This document shows, piece by piece, positions 1 through 7,838 of a stretch of DNA of 64,000 bases. Source of the stretch: JAWVFM01 sp963841455 (GTDB lineage: Bacteria > Actinomycetota > Thermoleophilia > Solirubrobacterales > 70-9); the NCBI GenBank assembly GCA_963841455.1, contig CAWJCU010000003.1:186001-250000 (forward strand). Direction: 5' to 3'. Position 1 is the stretch's first letter. Every line of letters starts with the position of its first letter. The notes under the pieces are model-generated. The model had not been told where the DNA came from. It did no database searches and saw only the letters and a program-made list of their open reading frames with translations. Both the position numbers and the translations under genes were made by a program.

Positions 1-1065
1 GTAGTCGGCAGTGAAGTAGTGGAGGCGGATCTTCTTGAACTCGGTGGAGGAGTAGAGGGTCGCGCGGTCGGGCCCGTGCAGGTCGTGCGCATCGGCGATC
101 GAGTCGAGGACGGCGTCGCACTCCTCCTTCGAGCGGCCGTGGGCCATGGTGAAGACGGAGTACGGCCAGTCCGCGTACGTCGGCCGCTGGTAGCAGTGGG
201 AGATGCCCCGCACCGCGGCCATCCTCCGGCCGGTCTCGAGGACCCGGTCCTCGGGCACCTGCCACACCCCCATCCCGTTGGCCGAGAACCCGGCCCGGCG
301 GTGGAACAGAATCGCGGCGACGCGCCGAAGCAGCTTGCGCTCGGTCATGCCCTGAAGGTGCTCGAGGAAGCTCGCGGTCGGCATGCCGACCGCGCTCGCA
401 GCCTGGTCATAGGGCCGATCCGTGACGGCCATCGGGCCCTGGAGGGCGCGGATCACCTCGACGTCGCGATCGTCGTAGGGCTGGCGCTCGAGCTCGCGCG
501 GCGGCGCCACGTCCACAGCCGTCGCCAGCGCCTCCGTGCCCTTCTCCATCTCCAGGTTCATATTGATCTTGAAGAGGGTGAGCGTCGGGAGCTGGCGGAT
601 CGACTCCGCTCCCGTCATGCGCCGAAGCACCTCGAGCGTGCCCTCCAGACCGAGCTCGGACTCAGGCGGCGTCGCGATCGTGAACCAGAGGTTGAACTCG
701 TGGGTTCGCAGGTAGTTGTGGGACACGCCGGGGTGCTCGTTGATGATCGCGGCCGCGCGGTGCGGGTTCTCGGTGTCCACCTTTGCGGCCACGAGCATCG
801 AGGCGTAGCCAAGCGCGCGGGTGTCGAAGATCGGCGTGATCTCGCGGATGATCCGTTCGCGCAGGAGGCGGTCGGTGCGCGCCATCACCTCCTCGGTCGG
901 AAGCTCCGCCGCCTCGGCGACGCGCGCGTAGGGCTCCGCGTCGAGTGGGAAGCTCGACTGCAGGAGGTTCATGAGCCGCTTGTCGGTCTCGTCCAGCGGG
1001 ATCGCGGCGCCGCCGGAGCGCGAGCGCGCCTTCGGGCGCGGCGCCTTGGGCGCTACCGAAGCCAC
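1..1065 (-). CDS. Fused siroheme decarboxylase AhbA/AhbB-like protein (3' end outside window)
   Basis: The reading frame is open for 355 codons to the window edge without a stop. It holds two successive Lrp/AsnC-like units: residues about 22-180 begin with an HTH-like stretch (DETDKRLMNLLQ) and carry YLRTHEFNLWFT; a second unit begins near DDRDVEVIRALQG and carries CYQRPTYADWPYSVFTM. These are hallmarks of the AhbA and AhbB subunits that remove acetate side chains from siroheme to give 12,18-didecarboxysiroheme; the R-x-x-x-F/W-N-L-W-F and Y-x-D-W-P segments are the recognisable parts. The GTG start at 1065 overlaps the hemB stop by 13 nt, so the two genes are probably coupled. Fusion of both subunits is notable. 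It is often auto-annotated as an AsnC regulator. Function is inferred from the family. Confidence 0.75.
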   Translation of the reverse strand, partial: MASVAPKAPRPKARSRSGGAAIPLDETDKRLMNLLQSSFPLDAEPYARVAEAAELPTEEVMARTDRLLRERIIREITPIFDTRALGYASMLVAAKVDTENPHRAAAIINEHPGVSHNYLRTHEFNLWFTIATPPESELGLEGTLEVLRRMTGAESIRQLPTLTLFKINMNLEMEKGTEALATAVDVAPPRELERQPYDDRDVEVIRALQGPMAVTDRPYDQAASAVGMPTASFLEHLQGMTERKLLRRVAAILFHRRAGFSANGMGVWQVPEDRVLETGRRMAAVRGISHCYQRPTYADWPYSVFTMAHGRSKEECDAVLDSIADAHDLHGPDRATLYSSTEFKKIRLHYFTADY

Positions 1066-2024
1066 TCGGCGGCCTCCTTCGCGAAGTAGGTGACGATCGC
1101 GTCGGCGCCCGCCCGCCGGATCCCGAGCAGGGTCTCGAGCGCGGCGGCCTCGCCGTCGATCCAGCCCTTTTCGGCCGCGGCCTTCAACATCGAGTACTCG
1201 CCGGAGACGTGGTAGGCCGCGACCGGGGCGCCGGTGGCGTCCTTGACCCGCCGGATGACGTCGAGGTAGGGCGTGGCGGGCTTCACCATGACCATGTCGG
1301 CCCCCTCGGAGAGGTCGAGCTCCGCCTCGCGGACGGCCTCGAGCGCGTTGCGCGGGTTCATCTGGTAGCCGCGGCGATCGCCGAACTCCGGCGTCGACTC
1401 CGCCGCCTCCCGGAACGGCCCGTAGAACGCGGACGAGTACTTCGCGCTGTAGGCGATGATCGGCGTGTCCGAATGGCCCTCCTCGTCGAGCTGATGGCGG
1501 ATGGTCCCGATCCGCCCGTCCATCATGTCGGAGGGCGCGACGGCGTCGGCGCCGGCCTCGGCGTGGGAGATCGCAGTCTTCGCAAGCAGCTCGACCGTGA
1601 GGTCGTTGTCGACCTCACCGTCACGGACGAACCCGCAGTGCCCGTGGGAGGTGTACTCGCAGAGGCACACATCGGTGATCACGACCAGCTCGGGGTGCGC
1701 CTCCTTCAGCGCCCGCACGGCCATCTGCACCACGCCCTCGTCGTCGTACGCGCCGCTCCCCACCTCGTCCTTCTCGGCGGGGACCCCGAACAGCAGCACC
1801 GCGCGGATCCCGGCGCTCATCACCTCGGTCGCCTCCCCGACGAGCTCGGAGATCGAGAACCGCTCCACGCCGGGCATCGAGTCAACCTCCTCGCGAACGG
1901 CCTCGCCGGCCACCACGAAAAGAGGCTGGATGAGATGGCGCGCCGAAAGCTCGGTCTCGGCGACAAGGTCGCGAAGGGCCTGCGTGCGCCGCATACGCCG
2001 CATGCGGGTGGCGGGGAAGCTCAC
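1053..2024 (-). CDS. hemB: Delta-aminolevulinic acid dehydratase (porphobilinogen synthase)
   Basis: Condenses two 5-aminolevulinate molecules to porphobilinogen in tetrapyrrole synthesis (cytoplasm). The 323-residue length is normal. Visible landmarks are the cysteine-rich zinc segment DVCLCEYTSHGHCG, the first active-site lysine in YSAKYSSAFYGPFREA, and the Schiff-base lysine in MVMVKPATPYLD. The presence of the three cysteines indicates the zinc-dependent class. The start is GTG (MSFPATRMRR); the ATG at residue 8 is an alternative. The downstream gene overlaps its stop codon and encodes a siroheme-processing enzyme, which supports a tetrapyrrole operon. Confidence 0.96.
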   Translation of the reverse strand: MSFPATRMRRMRRTQALRDLVAETELSARHLIQPLFVVAGEAVREEVDSMPGVERFSISELVGEATEVMSAGIRAVLLFGVPAEKDEVGSGAYDDEGVVQMAVRALKEAHPELVVITDVCLCEYTSHGHCGFVRDGEVDNDLTVELLAKTAISHAEAGADAVAPSDMMDGRIGTIRHQLDEEGHSDTPIIAYSAKYSSAFYGPFREAAESTPEFGDRRGYQMNPRNALEAVREAELDLSEGADMVMVKPATPYLDVIRRVKDATGAPVAAYHVSGEYSMLKAAAEKGWIDGEAAALETLLGIRRAGADAIVTYFAKEAAEWLR

Positions 2025-2051
2025 GCCGAGGATTCTAGGCGGGAGCCGACC

Positions 2052-3404
2052 CTAGTCGGCGAAGCGGCGCAGCCCGACGCGAGCCAGGACCCCGTAGGCG
2101 GCCGCGAGGATCGCCAGGTGGAGGATCGCGATCCCGAGCCCGCCCGCCGATGCGTCGAGCGCGCCGGAGAGCGCGTCGAGCGCGGGATGGAACGGGAAGA
2201 CGTCTCGCACCGCCTTGAGAGCGTCGAAGAGGCCGGGGCTAACCGTGCCGGAGGGCACGAGTGACAGGAAGGCGATCGGCAGCGAGATCATGAACGCGAG
2301 CAGGGAGCTCGCCCGAACCTCGCCCGCTAGCGCGCCGATCGCCGCCCCGAAGGCGGCGAACGCGGCTCCCGCGGCCACGATCGCGGCAAGTATCGCGAGG
2401 ATCCGGCTCCAGTCGATCGAGACGAAGAGCGACAGCCCCGCGAGCATGAGCAACGTCACCGCGAGCGAGGCGACGATGCCTAGGGCGATCTTCTCGCCGA
2501 GCAGCGCCGTGCGCCCGACGAGCCCCCGGGTGATTCGCGCAAACGCGTTCTCCTCCCGCTCGAGGGCGAGCGAACCGGCGACCAGGAGGACGGTGACGAA
2601 CATCAGCGTGAGGGTCGCCGACACCGAGATCGCGAACGCGTCGAGGCTCGGCGGCGAGCCCGAGATGACCTGGGTGTCGACCTCGATCGGGTGTGAGATC
2701 GAGGCGAGCAGCGGCTTCGCGAAGTCGAGGTTCTGCCGCGCGAGGTTGGCGAAGTGGCTCACCTGCCGGACGTCGCTGCGAAGCGGGCTCTTCGCGGGGA
2801 GCTGGTCCTCCACGTTGCCCAGGATCTCGGCGCTTCGCGCCAGGCCGAGGATGCCGAAGGACTGGCCGAGGAACGACAGCTGTCCGCCGTGAACGATCAG
2901 GCCGATGTAGCCCGCGGCCGACCGCACCACCTTCTTCGAGATCTTCAGGTTCGCCTGCGTGACCAGGCTGTTGATCCGGTCGGAGACGAGGCGCGCCTTG
3001 ACCGGGTCCTCCTCGTTGACGAGGACCTTCACCTGCGGTTGCACCGGGTTCAAGCCGGCCAGCGACTCGAGGTTCTGCACCAGGTCCTTCGGCAGGATCA
3101 GCGCGGCGAGGACGTCGCCGGATTGGACCTTCTCACGCGCGGCCTTCCCGGAGTAGACGCGCACGCAATCGATCCGCAGGCAGAGCTCGTTGCGGGCTCC
3201 CACGATGTCGAAGTGGCGCCCGCCGAGAACCAGCGGCGTTCCCACCGGCACCTTGTTGTAGAAGGCGACGCGCGGCTTCTCCGGCCCGCGAGAGAGCGCG
3301 AAGCCGATCAGAACCGCGATCGCGATCGGGTAGACGACCAGCAGCGCCGTCACAAGCGGCGAGCGGCGGAGGATCTGGAGGTCCTTGACCAGCAGCCAGC
3401 GCAT
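2052..3404 (-). CDS. ABC-2 type transporter permease
   Basis: Membrane subunit of an exporter, 450 residues. There is one hydrophobic segment at residues about 15-37 (LVTALLVVYPIAIAVLIGFAL), then a large soluble loop of roughly 200 residues that would lie outside the membrane, then five or six hydrophobic segments in the C-terminal half (for example LTLMFVTVLLVAGSLAL and LAILAAIVAAGAAFAAFGAA). This is the ABC2_membrane_3 layout. The ATPase gene ends 9 nt upstream on the same strand, so the pair forms one transporter. The substrate cannot be told from sequence; drug, lipid or polymer export are all possible. Confidence 0.85.
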   Translation of the reverse strand: MRWLLVKDLQILRRSPLVTALLVVYPIAIAVLIGFALSRGPEKPRVAFYNKVPVGTPLVLGGRHFDIVGARNELCLRIDCVRVYSGKAAREKVQSGDVLAALILPKDLVQNLESLAGLNPVQPQVKVLVNEEDPVKARLVSDRINSLVTQANLKISKKVVRSAAGYIGLIVHGGQLSFLGQSFGILGLARSAEILGNVEDQLPAKSPLRSDVRQVSHFANLARQNLDFAKPLLASISHPIEVDTQVISGSPPSLDAFAISVSATLTLMFVTVLLVAGSLALEREENAFARITRGLVGRTALLGEKIALGIVASLAVTLLMLAGLSLFVSIDWSRILAILAAIVAAGAAFAAFGAAIGALAGEVRASSLLAFMISLPIAFLSLVPSGTVSPGLFDALKAVRDVFPFHPALDALSGALDASAGGLGIAILHLAILAAAYGVLARVGLRRFAD

Positions 3405-3413
3405 TGCTCGTCC

Positions 3414-4145
3414 CTAATGTCCCCGCTGGCGCAGGAACGACACGAAGGCGTGCTCGAAGCTCGCGATCGTCTCCTCGCCGCCCTCGCCGGGGCCCTCCAC
3501 CACCGCCTCGTGAAGCTCGCGCGGCGAGCCGTGGAAGAGCACCTCGCCGTCGGCGATCACGAGGAGTCGCTGGCCGTAGCGCTCGGCCTCGGCGATGTTG
3601 TGGGTGGAGAACAGCACGGTCGTGCCCGCGCCGGCGAGGCCGAGCACGAACTCCCACAGGCGCTCGCGCTGTCCCGGGTCGAGCCCTGCGCTCGGCTCAT
3701 CGAGGAGCATCGCCACGGGCTGCGCGATCAGGCCGATCGCGATGTTCACGCGCTGCTGCGTCCCCCCTGAGAGCTTCGAGACCGGATCGCCGCGTCGGTC
3801 GGTGAGCCCGGTCTGCTCGAGCATTCGCTGCACGGTGGCGTCCACGTCGTCGACCTCCTCCAGGCGGGCGAACAGGCGCAGGTTCTCCTCGACCGTGAGC
3901 CGCCGGTAGAGCGCCGCCTGCTGCGGGACCCACCCGATCTCCCCCGGTGCACGGCTGACCTCCCCGCCGTCCGGCGCTCGGATCCCGGCGAGGATCGAGA
4001 GAAGGGTGGTCTTGCCCGCTCCGTTCGGCCCGATCACCGCCAGCAGCTCGCCCTTCTCGGCGCCGAACGTCACGCCGCGAAGCGCCTCGCGGTCGCCGAA
4101 GCGCTTGCGCAGGTCGCGCACCTCGATGACCGGCTCCGCGCTCAC
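3414..4145 (-). CDS. ABC transporter ATP-binding protein
   Basis: Nucleotide-binding subunit partnering the ABC-2 permease encoded next to it. The 243-residue protein shows Walker A GPNGAGKTT (about residue 37), Q-loop region WVPQQAALYRRLTVEENL, signature LSGGTQQRVNIAIGL, Walker B MLLDEPSAGLD and the switch histidine in STHNIAEAERYG. All catalytic elements are intact. The signature is followed by a short C-terminal extension. Gene order ATPase-permease with 9 nt spacing indicates one transcript. It belongs to the DrrA/CcmA-like exporter ATPases. Confidence 0.93.
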   Translation of the reverse strand: MSAEPVIEVRDLRKRFGDREALRGVTFGAEKGELLAVIGPNGAGKTTLLSILAGIRAPDGGEVSRAPGEIGWVPQQAALYRRLTVEENLRLFARLEEVDDVDATVQRMLEQTGLTDRRGDPVSKLSGGTQQRVNIAIGLIAQPVAMLLDEPSAGLDPGQRERLWEFVLGLAGAGTTVLFSTHNIAEAERYGQRLLVIADGEVLFHGSPRELHEAVVEGPGEGGEETIASFEHAFVSFLRQRGH

Positions 4146-4220
4146 ACACCCATCCTCGCGCTCCGCGTCGAATCACCCTTCCTTGTTCGTCGCTCCGCGC
4201 TCAGACACCCATCCTCGCGC
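4133..4220. repeat. 29-bp direct repeat, two copies
   Basis: A 29-bp sequence at 4133-4161 recurs at 4192-4220 with a single mismatch (C/G at the 13th base), giving a 59-bp period. The first copy covers the start codon and first codons of the ABC ATPase gene; the second lies in the intergenic space before the reductase gene. It looks like a small tandem duplication of the ATPase gene's 5' end. Confidence 0.85.
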
Positions 4221-4302
4221 GGGAACGCTAGCTGGGCCCGATTAGTTTTCCGCTACCGGCCTGTCCTTGGAAGGGAAGCGCAAGAACGAAGGAGGAATCG
4301 AG

Positions 4303-4875
4303 ATGGGAAAGATCGTCGTATCGCAGTTCGTCACCGTTGACGGCGTGATCGAGGACCCGGGAGGGTCCGAGGGCGTCGAGCACGGAGGATGGGCCTTCAA
4401 GTACGACCGCGGCGAAGAGGGCGACAAGTTCAAGCTCGACGAGGTGATGGGCTCGGAGGCGCTGCTCCTGGGCCGCACGACGTACGAGGGGTTCGCGTCG
4501 GCCTGGCCGTCGCGCGAGGGTGAGTTCGCCGACAAGTTCAACACGATGCCCAAGTACGTGGTCAGCTCAACGCTGGGCGACCCGGACTGGAACAACACGA
4601 CGGTGATCTCGGGCGACGTTGCGAGCGAGGTGGCGAAGGTCAAGGACGCTCACGATGGCGACATCCTCGTCAACGGGAGCGCGCAGCTCGTGGAGGCCCT
4701 GGCGGCGAACGACCTCGTCGACGAGTATCGCCTGATGGTCTTCCCGACCGTCCTCGGGGCGGGCAAGCGGATGTTCGGCGACTCGGGCGAGCCGTTGTCG
4801 CTGCGGCTCACCGAGTCGAGGCCGGCGGCAGACACCCTGATCCTCATCTACGAGCCCGAACGCGAGGACGCATAG
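4303..4875 (+). CDS. Dihydrofolate reductase / RibD C-terminal domain family protein
   Basis: A 190-residue protein with the RibD_C/DfrA-like fold: N-terminal MGKIVVSQFVTVDGVIEDPG, then LLLGRTTYEGFASAWPS, PKYVVSSTLGDPDWNNT, DGDILVNGSAQLVEALAANDLVDEYRLMVFPTVLGAGKRMF. These are the usual landmarks of the small NADPH-dependent reductase family whose physiological substrates are mostly unknown. The start at 4303 is chosen because a strong ribosome site AAGGAGG lies at 4289-4295; an in-frame ATG at 4267 lacks one. Encoded alone, 10 nt before the YmdB-like gene. Confidence 0.85.
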   Translation: MGKIVVSQFVTVDGVIEDPGGSEGVEHGGWAFKYDRGEEGDKFKLDEVMGSEALLLGRTTYEGFASAWPSREGEFADKFNTMPKYVVSSTLGDPDWNNTTVISGDVASEVAKVKDAHDGDILVNGSAQLVEALAANDLVDEYRLMVFPTVLGAGKRMFGDSGEPLSLRLTESRPAADTLILIYEPEREDA

Positions 4876-4884
4876 GCTCACCGT

Positions 4885-5664
4885 GTGAAGGTCCTCTTCT
4901 TCGGCGACGTCTGCGGCAAGCCCGGCCGGGGGGGGCTTGCCGCGGCGCTGCCCCGGCTGCGCGACAGCTTGGCGCCCGATCTGGTGATCGCGAACGGGGA
5001 GAATACCGCCGGCGGCGTGGGCATCACGGAGCGCACGGCCAACGACCTCTTCGGCGCGGGCGTCGACGTCATCACGACCGGCAACCACGTCTATCGCCAC
5101 CGCGAGGTCTACGAGTTTCTGGACCGGTGCGACCGGATCGTACGGCCCTCGAACTACCCGGCCGGCAACCCCGGCCACGGTCACGTGATCGTCGAGGCGG
5201 GGGGGCAGCGCGTCGCCGTCATCAACCTGAGTGGGGTGGTCATGCTCAAGGTCGCCCGCTCCCCCTTCGTCGAAGCCGACGCCCTGCTCGATCGGCTCGA
5301 GGGCGAGTTCGACTCCGCGATCGTCGACTTTCACGCCGAGATCACGAGCGAGAAGGTGGCGATGGGCTGGCATCTCGACGGCCGCGTCGCGGCCGTCCTG
5401 GGCACTCACACGCACGTGCCGACGGCCGATGCCCGCGTTCTATCGGGCGGCACGGCGCACATCTCCGACGTCGGCATGACGGGGTCGCGCGAGGGCGTCC
5501 TCGGGGCGCGGCGCGACCAGGTGCTGGAGTCGTTTCGCACCCAGATGCCGGTTCGGTTCGACGGCGCGGAGGGCGACGTCTGGGTCAACGCCGTGGTCAT
5601 TGACGTCGGCGACGACGGGCTCGCGCGGTCGATCGAGCAGATCCTCGAGCCGGCCGCCCCCTAG
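4885..5664 (+). CDS. TIGR00282/YmdB-family metallophosphoesterase
   Basis: 259 residues, the normal family length, with GTG start. Dimetal-site motifs are present in order: FGDVCGKPG (residues about 5-13), NGENTAGG, TTGNHVYRHRE, DFHAEITSEK and GTHTHVPTAD. Bacillus YmdB hydrolyses 2',3'-cAMP and affects RNA turnover and development; in actinobacteria it is commonly near rny/recA, which is not the case here. The gene ends 10 nt from the convergent membrane-protein gene. Assignment to family is secure; cellular role is inferred. Confidence 0.92.
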   Translation: MKVLFFGDVCGKPGRGGLAAALPRLRDSLAPDLVIANGENTAGGVGITERTANDLFGAGVDVITTGNHVYRHREVYEFLDRCDRIVRPSNYPAGNPGHGHVIVEAGGQRVAVINLSGVVMLKVARSPFVEADALLDRLEGEFDSAIVDFHAEITSEKVAMGWHLDGRVAAVLGTHTHVPTADARVLSGGTAHISDVGMTGSREGVLGARRDQVLESFRTQMPVRFDGAEGDVWVNAVVIDVGDDGLARSIEQILEPAAP

Positions 5665-5673
5665 CGCGCCGAG

Positions 5674-7350
5674 CTAGGGAACCGGCACCGCCACGCGGCG
5701 CTCCACCGCGCCCGCAGCCGGGGCGTCCTGTCGACGAGGGCCGCCGATTGCGAGCGCGAGGAGCAGCAACGGGAAGAACCAAGGGATGTAGAGGTAGAAC
5801 CAGTGGTGGAGGCAGAGCTCCACCGCGATCGTGACCGCTGCGCCGAGCGCGGCGACCTGCCGGAGCGTTCGGCGGCGGGGGGTGAAGGCGACCGCGACGG
5901 CGAGGAGCAACGTGAGGCCCTCGACCACGACGTGGAGCCCTCCGAGGCTCGCCTGCCCCCAAATGCTGAACGGGGAGTCGCGGTTGGCCTGGCTCGAGAA
6001 GGTGCGGTGCCAGAACGTCCCGAGCCCGGGATCGACGGCAGGGCCCGCGAGCACAAGGACCGTTACCGCCCCGAACGCGATTGCGAACAGCGCCACCGCG
6101 CGCGCCGGCGGGGCCCCGAACCATCGCCGCCAGCCGTCGGGGACAGGCTCGCCGGGCTCGGGCTCCCGCACTCCGACGGCGAACAGCGGCGCCAGGGCCA
6201 GCGCCGCGAACTTTGTCCAGCCGGCGAGGGCCGTCATCGCTCCGCGGCCGGCCGGCGACGCGATGAGGAGCAGGGCGCCAATGACGAGAGCCGCGACGAG
6301 CGTGTCATTGGAGTTCGACTCCAGCGCGTAGGCCGTATACGGGTAGGAGGCCCAGCCATAGGCGAGGATCACGCCGAGGCGGTTGCCGGTTGGGCCGGGC
6401 CGGATTCGCCGGCCGAGGAAGAGGAGCCCGGCCACGGCAAGCAGGTCGAACGCGACCGAGGCGCCGTGGGCGGCGGGCAGGTCATCCCAGCTTCCCGACC
6501 AAGGGAAGGCGAGCTCAAATGGCACGTAGGCGTAGTAGTTGACCGGGCCGTAGGTGTCGCCGGACCGGTTGTCCGCGGGAAAGGCGCTGTCGCCCCAGAT
6601 CGGCTTCCCGTGAGTGGCTCGGTCGGCGCCGATGACGCCGGCGTAGCCGACGTCGATCACGTTCGAGTCGGCGAGGTTGAGCGCGACCCGAAACGAAAGC
6701 AGGAAGATCACCCCGAGCGCCAGCCAGCCGGTGGACAGGGTCGGGCGAAGCCCTTCGCCGCGGCCCCTGAACCCGATCCACAGCATGCGCGCGAGCAGGT
6801 AAAGGAGGACCGGGTAGGCGAGCGGCACGGAGACGCCGATGTCGCCGTTGTTGAAGAAGTAGTTGGACACGCCGAAGGACAGAAGAACCGCGAGGTCGAG
6901 GTGGACGATCCGCCGCCATCGCCGCCAGTCGAGGAGGCCGAGCAGGAAAAAGCCGCACAGCGGGAGCCACACGTAGGGCGCGTTCACCTTGCGACCGAAG
7001 GCGCCGGGGTAGCCGCGCGCCATCTGCCACGCGACCTGGTAGCCCGTCCACGACTCGGTGATCTCGTGGGTCGCATCGTCGACCATCACGAGGGCGAGCT
7101 CCCTCTGGCCCTTGTAGAAGCCGACCTCCCAGTGCGAGTCCTTCGTCTGCGCCGACGGGTCGAGGCGGCCCCACCTGCGCTCCTCGGCGGCGACCTTCGG
7201 GTCCCCCTTGGCGATCTCGATCGCCTCGCCGGAGGAGAGCGTGTAGCCGCCCTCAGGGGGCCCCGAGGCCTGCGCGGGGGACGCGACGACCAGCGCCGCG
7301 AGCGCGCTCAGGGCCGTCGCGAGCGCGAGGCGGTTCTTCCGAAGGTCCAC
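5674..7350 (-). CDS. Polytopic membrane protein with secreted N-terminal domain
   Basis: 558 residues from the GTG at 7350 (MDLRKNRLALATAL...). The N-terminus looks like a signal peptide ending at PAQA, followed by about 100 exported residues with a PepSY-like feel (GEAIEIAKGDPKV, WEVGFYKGQRELALVMVDDATHEI), then about ten hydrophobic segments. The pattern resembles GT-C type glycosyltransferases/DUF2029 mannosyltransferases, but I see no decisive catalytic motif. An earlier upstream start is rejected because it would run through the gtrA gene. It overlaps gtrA by 43 nt, so it likely acts with GtrA in envelope glycosylation. Function unproven. Confidence 0.7.
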   Translation of the reverse strand: MDLRKNRLALATALSALAALVVASPAQASGPPEGGYTLSSGEAIEIAKGDPKVAAEERRWGRLDPSAQTKDSHWEVGFYKGQRELALVMVDDATHEITESWTGYQVAWQMARGYPGAFGRKVNAPYVWLPLCGFFLLGLLDWRRWRRIVHLDLAVLLSFGVSNYFFNNGDIGVSVPLAYPVLLYLLARMLWIGFRGRGEGLRPTLSTGWLALGVIFLLSFRVALNLADSNVIDVGYAGVIGADRATHGKPIWGDSAFPADNRSGDTYGPVNYYAYVPFELAFPWSGSWDDLPAAHGASVAFDLLAVAGLLFLGRRIRPGPTGNRLGVILAYGWASYPYTAYALESNSNDTLVAALVIGALLLIASPAGRGAMTALAGWTKFAALALAPLFAVGVREPEPGEPVPDGWRRWFGAPPARAVALFAIAFGAVTVLVLAGPAVDPGLGTFWHRTFSSQANRDSPFSIWGQASLGGLHVVVEGLTLLLAVAVAFTPRRRTLRQVAALGAAVTIAVELCLHHWFYLYIPWFFPLLLLALAIGGPRRQDAPAAGAVERRVAVPVP

Positions 7351-7838
7351 AGCTTGTTGCCGATGAAGTTGAACGGCATCGCGACGGCCACGGCGATCGC
7401 CTGCGAGGCGACGACCGGGGCGCTCGCCAGATCGACCAGACCGTAGAGCACGGCGAGGTTGACCCCGAGGGCCCCGACGCTCACGGCGAAGAACCGCGCC
7501 GCCTCGAACCCGGCATGGCCGCCGCGTGCGTCGCGGAACGTCCATGCGCGGTTGAGCAGGTAATTGTTCGTGACCGCGAGGCCGAACGACAGCACGGCTG
7601 CGGCGATGTGGTGCACGCCCGCGGCCTGCACGAGGACCGTGAAGGCGATGAGGTTGATGACGTAGCCGCTGCCGCCGACGAGCCCGAACTTGAAGAGCTG
7701 GACCCAGTTGGCGGGCTGCCTCGTCCCGAGGTGCACGCGACGGACAACCGCCCAGGCGAGCGCCGCGAGACGGCCGACCGCGCCCCGCTCCTCGCCTGCC
7801 GGCGGCGCCTCAGCGGGTGCTCGCGAGGGTGCGGCCAT
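7308..7838 (-). CDS. GtrA family membrane protein
   Basis: 176 residues from the ATG at 7838. The C-terminal 125 residues carry four hydrophobic segments and the GtrA signatures QLFKFGLVGGSGYVINL, NNYLLNRAWTF and FNFIGNKLWTF. GtrA-like proteins are thought to flip undecaprenyl-phosphate-linked sugars. The start overlaps the phosphatase gene by 29 nt and the end overlaps the following membrane protein by 43 nt, so the three genes must be co-transcribed. The N-terminal 40 residues are Ala/Pro-rich and low in complexity. Confidence 0.88.
   Translation of the reverse strand: MAAPSRAPAEAPPAGEERGAVGRLAALAWAVVRRVHLGTRQPANWVQLFKFGLVGGSGYVINLIAFTVLVQAAGVHHIAAAVLSFGLAVTNNYLLNRAWTFRDARGGHAGFEAARFFAVSVGALGVNLAVLYGLVDLASAPVVASQAIAVAVAMPFNFIGNKLWTFGRTASRSRRP

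Noticed and set aside
1..1065. AsnC/Lrp transcriptional regulator
   Set aside because: The two tandem units, their conserved decarboxylase motifs and the hemB overlap fit AhbAB better; DNA-binding cannot be excluded without a structure.
19..1089. Long plus-strand frame (356 codons) at the window start
   Set aside because: It is the shadow of the siroheme decarboxylase gene on the minus strand and has low-complexity Arg/His/Gly composition with no motif.
5674..7545. Extended start for the membrane protein inside gtrA
   Set aside because: The extra N-terminal residues are the out-of-frame shadow of gtrA; the GTG at 7350 gives a signal peptide.
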